A stretch of DNA of 21,354 nucleotides. Source: Clostridium sp. CAG:1013. Lineage in GTDB: Bacteria; Bacillota; Clostridia; Oscillospirales; Acutalibacteraceae. The stretch's first letter is position 1; each line of letters begins with the position of its first letter. Positions 13,754 to 21,354 of this stretch are shown here, piece after piece. A program made the translations under genes and the position numbers. The stretch spans positions 30,528 to 51,881 of the forward strand of contig HF972627.1 of NCBI GenBank assembly GCA_000432995.1, written 5' to 3'. A model generated the notes under the pieces. That model was given only the letters and a program-made list of their open reading frames with translations. It ran no database searches and had not been told where the DNA came from.

Positions 13754-15697
13754 TTGAAAGCGCCAATGATCAATCTGGGCATCCTTGCCCACGCCGACGC
13801 TGGCAAGACCACCATTACGGAACAACTCCTGCTTTTGAGCGGCAGTATCCGGCAGGCCGGCAGTGTGGATGACGGCACAACACAAACCGATTCACTAAAT
13901 GTGGAGCGCCGCCGGGGCATCTCGGTCCGGTCCGCTTCCGTGGTTTTAGAACACAACGGGGTGCGGATCAACTTGATCGACACTCCCGGACACGTAGATT
14001 TTCTGGGAGAGGTGGAACGCTGCCTAGGGGTCCTGGACGGAGCGGTTCTGGTGCTCTCCGCTGTGGAGGGAGTACAGGCTCAGACCAGGCTGCTGTGGCG
14101 GGCTCTGGACAAGCTGAAGATCCCCGTCCTGCTTCTTATAAATAAGGTGGACCGCATGGGATGTGACATTCCGGCAGTTCTGGATCAGCTCCGCCAGGAA
14201 TGCGATCCCCGGCTGTGGGTGACCCAGCGGGTAGAAAATCCTGAAACTGACCAGTGCCAAGTGCTTCCCAGCGAAACTTGGGAAGAAGATGGACTGGCCT
14301 GCGCCGTGGAATTCGACGACGCTTTGGCGGAAGCCTATTTGAACGACCAGCCGGTAGAGCGGGAACAACTTTTCCAATCCCTTGGCAAGGGTGTGGCAGA
14401 GCGCCAGGTATTCCCCGTGTTTTTTGCTTCCGCAAAGCAGGGAAAGGGTATGGCAGAGCTGTTGAACGGCATTATCCAGTATCTGCCCAAAGCCTCCGGT
14501 CAGGACGACGCTCCCCTTTCCGCCGTTGTTTATCAGGTAGATCATGACCCAGTCATGGGCAAAGCCGCCCATCTCCGGGTATTTTCGGGAACTTTACAGA
14601 ATCGTGACAGTGTCCCCCTTCCAGGCGGGACAGACGTCCAAAAGGTCACGCAAATCCGCCGCTTTTACGGTTCCAAGAGCGTGGACATCGGCCAGATCCA
14701 CAGCGGAGAAACAGGAACTGTGTACGGTCTCTCCGGGGTTCGTGCCGGGGACGTACTGGGTGAGGCCCCGCCCAGAGAACTATACCATCTAGCTGTACCC
14801 CTTCTGCAAGTGCAGGCTTTCCCAGCCTCTCCGGACCAGCTTCCCACCCTGACCGAAGCCCTTCAAGAGCTCTCTCAGGAGGACCCCTTGCTGGACCTGG
14901 AATGGGTGCCGGAAAGCCGGGAGCTGCACCTGCACATCACAGGTAAGATCCAGCTGGAAGTGCTCACTGAGATCATACGGGAACGCTACGGCTTGGAGGT
15001 CTCCTTCTCCCAGCCCACCGTTATTTATAAAGAGACTCCTGCTTCCACCAGTGAAGGTGAGGAAGTCTACCTGGCGCCCAAGCCCTGCTGGGCAATCGTG
15101 AAGCTGCTGGTGGAACCGCTCTCCCGGGGCAGCGGCATCCAGTTTGAATCCATTATCAAGGAAAAGGAGCTCCCCTATCGTTACCAGAACCACGTGAGGC
15201 AGAGCCTACCCGATGCCCTGAAACAAGGCCGTCTGGGCTGGGAGGTCACAGACGCCCGGTTCACCCTGATCGGCGGACAGCACCACCATTTCCACACCCA
15301 TCCCTTGGATTTCTTCGTGGCCACGCCGGTTGCGGTGCAGCGGGCACTGGTCAACAGCGGCACCATTCTTTTGGAACCCATGGTCACAGTAACCCTATCC
15401 GGTCAGGAAGAACTGCTGGGTCGAGTCATCCGGGATATGGTATCCATGCGGGGAGAATTTGACACACCTACCATCCATAAAGGCTGGTTCACACTGGAAG
15501 CAAAACTCCCGGTGGCCACCTCTTTGGATTATCCTGTTTCCTTCCGCTCCATGACCTCAGGAAAAGGAGTGTACGCCTCCGAATTCGCCGGTTATCAGGA
15601 ATGCCCTCCCGGTGAAGGACAGCAGGCTCCTCGCCGAGGGGTGGATCCCTTGGATCACTCCAAGTGGATTCTCTATGCTCGCAGCGCGATGCAGTAA
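13754..15697 (+). CDS. Divergent Tet(M)/Tet(W)-like translational GTPase (ribosomal protection family, altered domain IV loop)
   Basis: A 647-residue EF-G-like GTPase, close to the 639 residues of Tet(M)/Tet(W). GTPase motifs: G1 AHADAGKTT, G2 in RRGISVRS, G3 DTPGHVDF, G4 NKVD, G5 SAK. Domains II, III (LHLHITGKIQLEVL) and V follow in the usual order. In domain IV, GWEVTDARF aligns with GWNVTDCK of Tet(M), but the next loop is HHHFHTHPLDF (residues 510-520) where Tet(M) has YYSPVSTPADF; the Pro that contacts the drug site is Phe here. Tetracycline resistance therefore cannot be assumed; a housekeeping or stress translation factor is equally possible. TTG 13754 is chosen from its ribosome binding site and from the promoter position. 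It heads a block with a serine hydrolase and a GH51-like gene, with no mobile element nearby. Confidence 0.9.
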   Translation: MKAPMINLGILAHADAGKTTITEQLLLLSGSIRQAGSVDDGTTQTDSLNVERRRGISVRSASVVLEHNGVRINLIDTPGHVDFLGEVERCLGVLDGAVLVLSAVEGVQAQTRLLWRALDKLKIPVLLLINKVDRMGCDIPAVLDQLRQECDPRLWVTQRVENPETDQCQVLPSETWEEDGLACAVEFDDALAEAYLNDQPVEREQLFQSLGKGVAERQVFPVFFASAKQGKGMAELLNGIIQYLPKASGQDDAPLSAVVYQVDHDPVMGKAAHLRVFSGTLQNRDSVPLPGGTDVQKVTQIRRFYGSKSVDIGQIHSGETGTVYGLSGVRAGDVLGEAPPRELYHLAVPLLQVQAFPASPDQLPTLTEALQELSQEDPLLDLEWVPESRELHLHITGKIQLEVLTEIIRERYGLEVSFSQPTVIYKETPASTSEGEEVYLAPKPCWAIVKLLVEPLSRGSGIQFESIIKEKELPYRYQNHVRQSLPDALKQGRLGWEVTDARFTLIGGQHHHFHTHPLDFFVATPVAVQRALVNSGTILLEPMVTVTLSGQEELLGRVIRDMVSMRGEFDTPTIHKGWFTLEAKLPVATSLDYPVSFRSMTSGKGVYASEFAGYQECPPGEGQQAPRRGVDPLDHSKWILYARSAMQ

Positions 15698-15809
15698 TCC
15701 TATTTTGGACAGCAGGGCATCTAACACATATTGGAATAACCCCGGGGCAGTTCCGTAAATTTGAGACGGGACCACGGGATTATATCATATTTCTTTGGAG
15801 GAACGTTGT

Positions 15810-16955
15810 ATGGCAAAATTCAGCGACCTGGACCGTCTGCTGGAAGGATTCGCCGGAAAAACAGTCCCTGGGTGCGCCTGTGTGGCGGCCCAGAACGGAA
15901 AGACCCTGTACGAAGGGTATTTCGGCAAGGCGGATCTGGAAACAGGACGGCCCATGACGGAGGACACGGTGTTCCGTTTGTTCTCCATGACGAAAGTGAT
16001 CGTGTGCACTGCGGCCATGATCCAGTTCGAGCGGGGGAAATTTCTCCTAAACGAACCCTATTCTAACTATTTCCCCGAGTACAAAAACGTCCAAGTGGCA
16101 GAGGTCCTGCCCAATGGGGAAATCCGTCTGCGGCCCGCGAAAAATCCCATGCTGGTGCGGGACGCCTTTATGATGGCGGTGGGCCTGCCCTACCCCAGCG
16201 GCGATTCCCTCACCGCTCAGAAAATGCGGGAAGTGCGGGCGGAGCTGGCGGCGAAAGGCCCCTACACTCTTCAGGATGACGTGCGGGCCATGGCCTCGGT
16301 TCCCATCCGGTACGACCCCGGCACCCACTGGTCTTATGGCTTCGGTCATGAGATGGTGGCGGCTTTGGTGGAGCAGACTTCCGGGATGACCATTGGGGAA
16401 TTCCTGAAGAAAGAGATTTTCCAGCCTCTGGGGATGGAAAGCACCGGCTACCGTTATTTCGGAAATATCCGGGAGCGGATGGCAACCCTGTACCGTCCGG
16501 AAGAGGACGGCTCCTTCACTCCCATTCCCGGACCCATGGACATCAACCACGAACCGAACGCTCTGTACGAAGGCGGCGGCGCGGGACTTTTTTCCACGGC
16601 TCGTGACTATTCCCGCTTCGCTCAGGCGCTGGCGCAAGGCGGATTGGGGATCATCGGCCGGAAAACTATCGACCTGATGCGCCGGAACGCCCTGAATCCC
16701 GCCCAGCAGCTGGACTTTGAAAACTCCTACAACGAGGGCTACGGTTACGGCTTAGGCGTACGCACCATGGTCCGCCCGGAGGGTGTCACCAACATGTCTG
16801 TGGGAGAATTCGGCTGGACCGGCGTCTGTGGTACCTGGGTGTCCATCGATCCTTCTGAGGGTTTCTCCGTGGTGTACATGCATCAAACCCTCCCCAACAA
16901 TGAAGAATACCACCATCATCGCGTGCGCTCCGTAGCCTACGGCTGCCTGGAGTAA
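15810..16955 (+). CDS. Beta-lactamase-family serine hydrolase (EstB/family VIII esterase-like), copy 2
   Basis: A 381-residue paralogue of the product of 1852-3021. The nucleophile motif is SMTK at 59-62, the catalytic Tyr is in WSYGFGHE, and FGWTGVCG stands in place of KTG. Shared features with copy 1 include PAKNPxLxRxxxMxxxGLxY, YDPGTHWSY against YEPGTRHAY, and GGGAGLFST against SGGAGLITT. No signal peptide, so probably an intracellular esterase or amidase rather than a secreted beta-lactamase. ATG 15810 is eight bases after GGAGG (15797-15801); the TTG at 15795 overlaps that site and is rejected. It lies 112 bp after the GTPase gene and 35 bp before the GH51-like gene. A weak promoter-like pair (TTTGAG, 17 bp, TATCAT) in the 112 bp gap could add local transcription. 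Confidence 0.9.
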   Translation: MAKFSDLDRLLEGFAGKTVPGCACVAAQNGKTLYEGYFGKADLETGRPMTEDTVFRLFSMTKVIVCTAAMIQFERGKFLLNEPYSNYFPEYKNVQVAEVLPNGEIRLRPAKNPMLVRDAFMMAVGLPYPSGDSLTAQKMREVRAELAAKGPYTLQDDVRAMASVPIRYDPGTHWSYGFGHEMVAALVEQTSGMTIGEFLKKEIFQPLGMESTGYRYFGNIRERMATLYRPEEDGSFTPIPGPMDINHEPNALYEGGGAGLFSTARDYSRFAQALAQGGLGIIGRKTIDLMRRNALNPAQQLDFENSYNEGYGYGLGVRTMVRPEGVTNMSVGEFGWTGVCGTWVSIDPSEGFSVVYMHQTLPNNEEYHHHRVRSVAYGCLE

Positions 16956-16990
16956 GCCATGTTTTTCATATTTCCTATGAGGTGAATTAT

Positions 16991-19102
16991 ATGGAACCAA
17001 AAGCAAATCTTTCAGACTTTCAAGCAGGCGAGAAAATCTTCCGGGTCACGGACCGAGTGACTGTGGATCAGCCTGTCAGCGATATGCTTTGCAGCAATTT
17101 TATTGAGCTTGGGTTTGGCTTCCAGGTGGAGGGCATGTGGTCAGAGATGCTCTTCAACCGCAGCTTTGAAAAGATCCCTCAGCTCACTCCTGCCACCTAC
17201 GATTGGTTCGGCGGCCTGCATCTCACCGGCCAGGACTGGCGTGGTGAGGAATGGTACCACTCCGTCTACGAACATAACCGCTGGTATGCCTGTCCTGCCC
17301 AAGACGTGCCCCAGGCACTGGCTCCGGACAGCACCTACCTGGTGGAACACGCTCCCTTCTACGCGTTGACCCTGGAGCAGGAAAAAGGCGGCATCCACGG
17401 GGAGCAGTGGGTGGTCGCCCACAACTACGAGGAAGAACGCTGGTGCGGCATGGCCCAGAATGGGAAATATCTGCGAAAAGGCACTTACCACTTCCGGGGC
17501 TATTTCCAACTGCTTTCTGAGGAAGGCGGCGCCGAGCTGCGTCTGTACCCCGGCCGGGATGAAATCGACTGGTCTCAGCCCCTGGTGACTGTGCCCCTGG
17601 AAGGCCTTTCCCACGAAGGCGGCCTGGTGGAGACCTCTTTCACCTACGACGGCGAGGAGCCTATCTGGTGTAATTTCTGCGTCTTTTTGGCTCCTGGAAC
17701 CAAAGTGGGCATGGACGCTTTCTCCCTAAAGCCTACCGACTCAGTACATGGTTGGCGCAAGGACGTAGTGGACGGACTGCGCCGGGTAAACCCCAAGCTG
17801 ATCCGCTTCCCCGGTGGGTGTTTTGCATCCTTCCACCTGTGGAAAGATGGCATCGGTCCCATGGATCAGCGGCGTCCGGAACCCTCCTACTTCTGGGGTG
17901 ACCTGAACTACAACGACGTGGGCACTGACGAATTCCTCCAGCTCTGCGAAACCCTGGGGTCTCAAGCCATGCTGGTGGTAAACATGTTCCATCCCGACAA
18001 ACTCCACTTCGCCAACAGTGGCGTCAACGTTTATGAAAACGGCAGAGAACCTCACGGCTTCCAGTTGGATCGGATCACCGACATCGAAGAGGGCATCCGC
18101 TGTGCCGCCCAATGGGTGGAATACTGCAATGGACCCGTCACCAGCGAATACGGAGCCTTGCGGGCGAAAAACGGTCACCCTGAGCCCTACCATGCCCAGT
18201 ACTGGGAAATGGATAACGAAACTTTCCGGTGGTTCACCTGGGAGGATTACGCCAAGACTGTTTCCCGTTATTCCAAGGCCATGAAGGCGGTGGATCCCAC
18301 CATCAAGATCGGCCTATGCGCTTACCACTTCTATCGAGACTACATTCCTCAGATGCTGGAAATCTGCGGAGAGGATGTGGACTTCCTGGCGGACCGGGTC
18401 TGCGAGCCGGATAACCTTTCCCGCAAAGTGGAAATGGTGCGCCAGTACAACGCCACCCACGACCACAAGATCTTCTACGCCGACACGGAGGCCCTGCAAA
18501 ACCGTGATCCCTCCCCCGCTCCTTTTGTGGAAAAATATTTCGCGGAGCAAGGGATCACCTACCGCAGCGCCCGCCGGACCTGGATCTACGCCCTCAACCT
18601 GGTGTCCAACCTGATGATGGACCACCGCTTCGGAGGGATCGTGCGGTTCATGTGCTTCAATAACCTGGCCAATACCTCTGGCCAGTCCTGCATTGAGACT
18701 CCCAAGGAAGGAGCAATGCTTCCCGCCTGCGGCCTGGTGTACGAGCGCATGTCTCGCACCCTTGCGAAATGGCCGGTGGAGATCGAAGGCTACACTTCTT
18801 CCGCCCGGAATGACGTGCAGATTCAAGCCGCCTGGAATGAGGACAAAACAAAACTGGTGGTTTACCTGCTCAACCGAACCGACGAGAACACCGCCGTCAC
18901 CCTGGATCTCAGCGGGCTTGCCATTCCCTCTCAAAAGGCGTCCATCCACCTGATGACCGCGGCAGAAGGCACCACCCAGGAGACAGTGAAAAGCCAGGGG
19001 AATATTATCCAGTCCCATCGCTACTGCGCTCTGGATACAGCTCTGCCTCAAACCTTCCCCATGCCTCGCTTCTTCTTTACTGAGATTGTCATCGGGCTGT
19101 AA
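16991..19102 (+). CDS. GH51-like alpha-L-arabinofuranosidase
   Basis: A 703-residue glycoside hydrolase without signal peptide, expected to release arabinofuranose or a related side-chain sugar from short imported oligosaccharides. GH51-type landmarks in order: GFGFQVEGMWSEMLFNRSFE near the N-terminus, a beta-sandwich insert (about 100-240), LRRVNPKLIRFPGGCFAS, WKDGIGPMDQRRP, then the acid/base region YWEMDNETF with candidate Glu410 (usual form WEIGNE). A candidate nucleophile is Glu500 in FYADTEALQ, unlike the common EYA or DEWNVWY. A C-terminal beta domain (LVVYLLNRTDENTAV, then LDLSGL) matches the Alpha-L-AF_C type. ATG 16991 follows GAGGTGA (16979-16985); GTG 16982 lies inside that site. 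It ends the block before a strong hairpin. Assigned to the GH51-like clan with good confidence, exact activity uncertain. Confidence 0.85.
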   Translation: MEPKANLSDFQAGEKIFRVTDRVTVDQPVSDMLCSNFIELGFGFQVEGMWSEMLFNRSFEKIPQLTPATYDWFGGLHLTGQDWRGEEWYHSVYEHNRWYACPAQDVPQALAPDSTYLVEHAPFYALTLEQEKGGIHGEQWVVAHNYEEERWCGMAQNGKYLRKGTYHFRGYFQLLSEEGGAELRLYPGRDEIDWSQPLVTVPLEGLSHEGGLVETSFTYDGEEPIWCNFCVFLAPGTKVGMDAFSLKPTDSVHGWRKDVVDGLRRVNPKLIRFPGGCFASFHLWKDGIGPMDQRRPEPSYFWGDLNYNDVGTDEFLQLCETLGSQAMLVVNMFHPDKLHFANSGVNVYENGREPHGFQLDRITDIEEGIRCAAQWVEYCNGPVTSEYGALRAKNGHPEPYHAQYWEMDNETFRWFTWEDYAKTVSRYSKAMKAVDPTIKIGLCAYHFYRDYIPQMLEICGEDVDFLADRVCEPDNLSRKVEMVRQYNATHDHKIFYADTEALQNRDPSPAPFVEKYFAEQGITYRSARRTWIYALNLVSNLMMDHRFGGIVRFMCFNNLANTSGQSCIETPKEGAMLPACGLVYERMSRTLAKWPVEIEGYTSSARNDVQIQAAWNEDKTKLVVYLLNRTDENTAVTLDLSGLAIPSQKASIHLMTAAEGTTQETVKSQGNIIQSHRYCALDTALPQTFPMPRFFFTEIVIGL

Positions 19103-19142
19103 CAAGCCACTATTTCTTTTATCTATATTAATTCCCTATATA

Positions 19143-19181
19143 CTCAAAACGGCCGCGGAAAAATTCCGCGGCCGTTTTGAG
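19143..19181. terminator. Perfect 18 bp stem-loop, bidirectional terminator between convergent operons
   Basis: CTCAAAACGGCCGCGGAA and TTCCGCGGCCGTTTTGAG pair without mismatch around an AAA loop (19161-19163). The GC core is followed by TTTT in both directions. It lies 40 bp after the GH51-like stop and 58 bp after the dgoK stop read from the other side. The rest of this 137 bp gap is AT-rich and shows nothing else. Confidence 0.9.
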
Positions 19182-19239
19182 CAATTAATAGCGTTTTAAC
19201 CTTTTCATGGACTAATTTAGCATTCCATAGGTAAGTCCA

Positions 19240-20262
19240 CTAATGGTTTTCTAAAAATTTCTGAGCTACCTGCCACGCCCCCAATGCCGAAAGCGAAAGG
19301 TCCACTGGAGACATAACTGCACGCACCTCTGGAAACAACTGAGATCGGACGAAAATATCCTTAAGCGCCTGCTGAAGGGAGAATTTTCCTGATACAACCA
19401 TTTCCCAGTCAGAACCGATACCAAGATGCTCTTTTAGAGATTTCAGCGCAACGACATCCTCTTGAAAGACCGCACCTAACAAATAATTGGCCGCGCCAAT
19501 AGAATCTAGTACGCCGAACTGTGTTAGGATCCTCACTGAAAACGCAGCCCGTCCAAGACCATTTCGTGTGGCTTCATCATATCCCGCAAGTACCAACTCT
19601 CGGCAATATTGCTCCGCCTCCACAAACCTGCCCTGAACTGCATCTGCCAATACAGTGTCGTGTGTCAATGCGGCAAGCATCTCCCCACTAATGGTCGTCA
19701 GGCATCCAGTGATCGTTCCATTTTTATCAACAGCAACAAACTTGGTATGAGATCCTGGCAGGACCACAAGGTACCCTTTTCCCACCGGCAACGTTGATAG
19801 GAGAGCAACTGTTTCCAATTCTTCTCCCCGCATCATGTCCATCTCTCCACAAGATTGGAGATTCACACAGGGAACGGAATTTTTTACTCCAGGCACAAAA
19901 TGGATCGGCAGGTCACACACCTCTGGCAAACGTACAACCTTTACATTTGCAGCCAGATCGTCTATCTTGACCGGCGCTTGCAAATGAGGAATTTCTACCA
20001 GCCCCATATTTGAAGTGATCATACCTCCAGCAAAGACTGCGTCAACCTGCTGAATGGATAACCCGCTCTTTTGAAGGACCTGTTTGATCCCTTGACGCAC
20101 CGCCTCTTTTAGCTCGTCATTGGTCCCATGAATGGCAGTATTGCGTACACCAACATCACTTTGGAACTGAGCAAGACAGCGCTTTCCATCCTCAACCAAA
20201 CACACTCTAGTTCGGCTGGTACCAGCGTCAACAGCGATCAAATGCCTCATTGTATTGTTCAT
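19240..20262 (-). CDS. dgoK: 2-dehydro-3-deoxygalactonokinase
   Basis: Phosphorylates 2-keto-3-deoxygalactonate with ATP, the second step of D-galactonate breakdown, in the cytoplasm. About 340 residues in the actin-like kinase fold of the DgoK family (PF05035 type): phosphate-binding IAVDAGTSRTRVCLVEDG near the N-terminus, VFAGGMITSNMGLVEIPH, NLQSCGEMDMMRGEE, LVVLPGSHTKFVAVD and TTISGEMLAALTHDT. The length is somewhat above that of the E. coli protein. The ATG at 20262 starts five bases after the TGA of dgoD and has GGTGA five bases upstream; ATG 20250 and GTG 20274 are alternatives. The tight spacing shows translational coupling with dgoD. The aldolase gene dgoA is not in this window. The DNA is visibly AT-richer than block D. 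Confidence 0.92.
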   Translation of the reverse strand: MNNTMRHLIAVDAGTSRTRVCLVEDGKRCLAQFQSDVGVRNTAIHGTNDELKEAVRQGIKQVLQKSGLSIQQVDAVFAGGMITSNMGLVEIPHLQAPVKIDDLAANVKVVRLPEVCDLPIHFVPGVKNSVPCVNLQSCGEMDMMRGEELETVALLSTLPVGKGYLVVLPGSHTKFVAVDKNGTITGCLTTISGEMLAALTHDTVLADAVQGRFVEAEQYCRELVLAGYDEATRNGLGRAAFSVRILTQFGVLDSIGAANYLLGAVFQEDVVALKSLKEHLGIGSDWEMVVSGKFSLQQALKDIFVRSQLFPEVRAVMSPVDLSLSALGAWQVAQKFLENH

Positions 20263-20267
20263 TCCCC

Positions 20268-21354
20268 TCACCACTCTGCTATGGTACCGTCCTCATTGCG
20301 CCAAATCGGGTTTTTCCAATCGTGCTCTGTTTGACTAGCCCTCGCTAAAGCTTCTTCGTTGACCTCTACACCAAGGCCCGGTCCCTTCATAATCTCAATA
20401 TAACCATCCTGATATTGATAAATAGAGGGATCCTTGATATAGTCCAGCAAATCTCCACCTTTGTTGTAATGAATACCAAGGCTCTGCTCTTGGATAAAGG
20501 CATTAGGGGTACATGCATCCAACTGGATACATGCTCCCAACGCCACAGGACCAAGAGGACAATGAGGCGCCACAGCCACGTCATAGGCTTCAGCCATTGC
20601 AGCGATTTTTTTGCACTCGCTGATTCCTCCCGCATGGGAAAGATCCGGCTGGATAATATCCACATAGCCATCCTGAAGCAGATTCTTGAATTCCCAGCGA
20701 GAAAACATCCGCTCACCTGTAGAAATCGGTGTGGAAGTATAGCGAGCAATCTCCCGCAGTGCTTCGTTATTTTGAGGCAATACCGGTTCCTCAATAAACA
20801 TCAGGTGGAAGGCGTCCAGCTCTTTTGCCAGCACCTTTGCCATGGACTTATGGACACGGCCATGGAAATCCACTGCGATATCCATGTCATACCCAAGAGC
20901 ATCTCGAATCGCACCCACCCGGTCACAGACAGCCTGGATCTTTTTAAAGCTGTCTATATAATGCAATTCCTCAGTTGCATTCATTTTGATAGCGGAATAC
21001 CCCTGACTGTGTGCCTCGAGTGCAGCCGACCGAATATCGGAAGGACGATCTCCTCCGATCCAGCGGTAAACACGCAGTTTTTCTCGGCACGCTCCGCCCA
21101 GAAGCTCATACACAGGCGCGTTATAATATTTTCCTTTTATGTCCCAAAGCGCCTGATCGATCCCAGCGAGAGCGCTCATTGTTTCTGGGCCGCCTCGGTA
21201 AAACCCACCTCGGTACATGGCCTGCCAATGATCTTCAATACACATGGGATCTTTGCCGATCAAATACTTTTCAAATTCATAGACCGCAGCGCGGACAGCA
21301 TCGGCGCGACCCTCCACGACTGGTTCACCCCATCCGCAAAGGCCTTCGTCTGTG
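20268..21354 (-). CDS. dgoD: D-galactonate dehydratase (5' end cut by window edge)
   Basis: Dehydrates D-galactonate to 2-keto-3-deoxygalactonate; enolase superfamily, mandelate racemase subgroup, Mg-dependent, cytoplasmic. About 362 codons are visible. The reading frame is open to the right edge and begins TDEGLCGWGEPVVEGRADAV, so by comparison with the 382-residue E. coli DgoD only about 20 residues are missing; the GTG at 21317 is an internal codon, not a start. Key segments are all present: GFYRGGPETMSALAGIDQAL, VDFHGRVH (metal Asp and catalytic His, near 20852-20872), FIEEPV (metal Glu), GERMFSRWEFK (metal Glu), QPDLSHAGGISECKKIA, and APHCPLGP (second catalytic His, near 20551-20570). 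The close match across the protein to DgoD from memory supports galactonate as the substrate over other sugar acids. Confidence 0.94.
   Translation of the reverse strand, partial: TDEGLCGWGEPVVEGRADAVRAAVYEFEKYLIGKDPMCIEDHWQAMYRGGFYRGGPETMSALAGIDQALWDIKGKYYNAPVYELLGGACREKLRVYRWIGGDRPSDIRSAALEAHSQGYSAIKMNATEELHYIDSFKKIQAVCDRVGAIRDALGYDMDIAVDFHGRVHKSMAKVLAKELDAFHLMFIEEPVLPQNNEALREIARYTSTPISTGERMFSRWEFKNLLQDGYVDIIQPDLSHAGGISECKKIAAMAEAYDVAVAPHCPLGPVALGACIQLDACTPNAFIQEQSLGIHYNKGGDLLDYIKDPSIYQYQDGYIEIMKGPGLGVEVNEEALARASQTEHDWKNPIWRNEDGTIAEW

Noticed and set aside
15272..15280. GGQ motif just before the His-rich loop, recalling class I release factors
   Set aside because: In the EF-G-like fold this loop is at the tip of domain IV near the decoding centre, not the peptidyl transferase centre, so the match is most likely chance.
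13754..15697. Acquired tetracycline-resistance island
   Set aside because: No transposase, integrase, conjugation gene, attachment site or tet(M)-type attenuator leader is seen around the gene, and base composition matches the following genes.
18314..19105. 263-codon minus-strand open frame opposite the GH51-like gene
   Set aside because: Fully antisense to the conserved catalytic and C-terminal regions; no promoter or ribosome binding site.
20268..21317. Complete dehydratase gene starting at GTG 21317
   Set aside because: The frame continues upstream with DgoD-like residues to the window edge, so this codon is an internal Val and the gene is truncated by the window.

Overview
The window looks like chromosomal DNA of an anaerobic Clostridia-type Firmicute (Oscillospiraceae/Lachnospiraceae-like), probably from a gut or other plant-fibre-degrading community. 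This rests on AGGAGG-type ribosome binding sites, TTG starts, sigma-A-like promoters, a YesM/YesN-type two-component system, a DUF3502-type sugar-binding lipoprotein and clustered carbohydrate-active enzymes. This is inference; no rRNA or marker gene is present. I see no tRNA, rRNA, CRISPR array, transposase or phage gene. No stretch longer than 300 bases lacks a gene.

Layout. Block A (minus strand, 5967 down to 1) reads as an operon: MFS transporter, sugar-binding lipoprotein, serine hydrolase of the beta-lactamase/EstB family, TIM-barrel sugar isomerase/epimerase, and a Gfo/Idh/MocA oxidoreductase cut by the left edge. Block B (plus, 6184-9527) is a sensor histidine kinase overlapping by one base with an AraC-type response regulator; it diverges from block A across a 216 bp promoter region and ends at a strong bidirectional terminator. 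Block C (minus, 13472 down to 9671) holds a putative six-hairpin glycosidase-like protein followed by a GHL6/beta-galactosidase-trimerisation protein. Block D (plus, 13754-19102) starts at a strong promoter with a divergent Tet(M)-like translational GTPase, then a second EstB-type serine hydrolase and a GH51-like alpha-L-arabinofuranosidase. Block E (minus, 21354 down to 19240) is dgoD-dgoK of the D-galactonate pathway, convergent with block D across a perfect 18 bp stem-loop.

How the genes may work together. The two-component system probably senses an extracellular sugar, possibly through the binding protein, and switches on block A and perhaps blocks C and D. The GH51-like, GHL6-like and six-hairpin proteins would trim a plant-type glycan or glycoside, and the two serine hydrolases could remove ester groups. 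The Gfo/Idh/MocA plus isomerase/epimerase pair would oxidise and rearrange a sugar or glycoside, and dgoD/dgoK would feed galactonate into central metabolism. None of the carbohydrate enzymes carries a visible secretion signal, so short imported oligosaccharides or glycosides are the likelier substrates.

The most unusual points are the Tet(M)-like GTPase, whose domain IV tip has a His-rich loop where true tetracycline-protection proteins have YSPVST, and the binding protein with no ABC permease or ATPase beside it.
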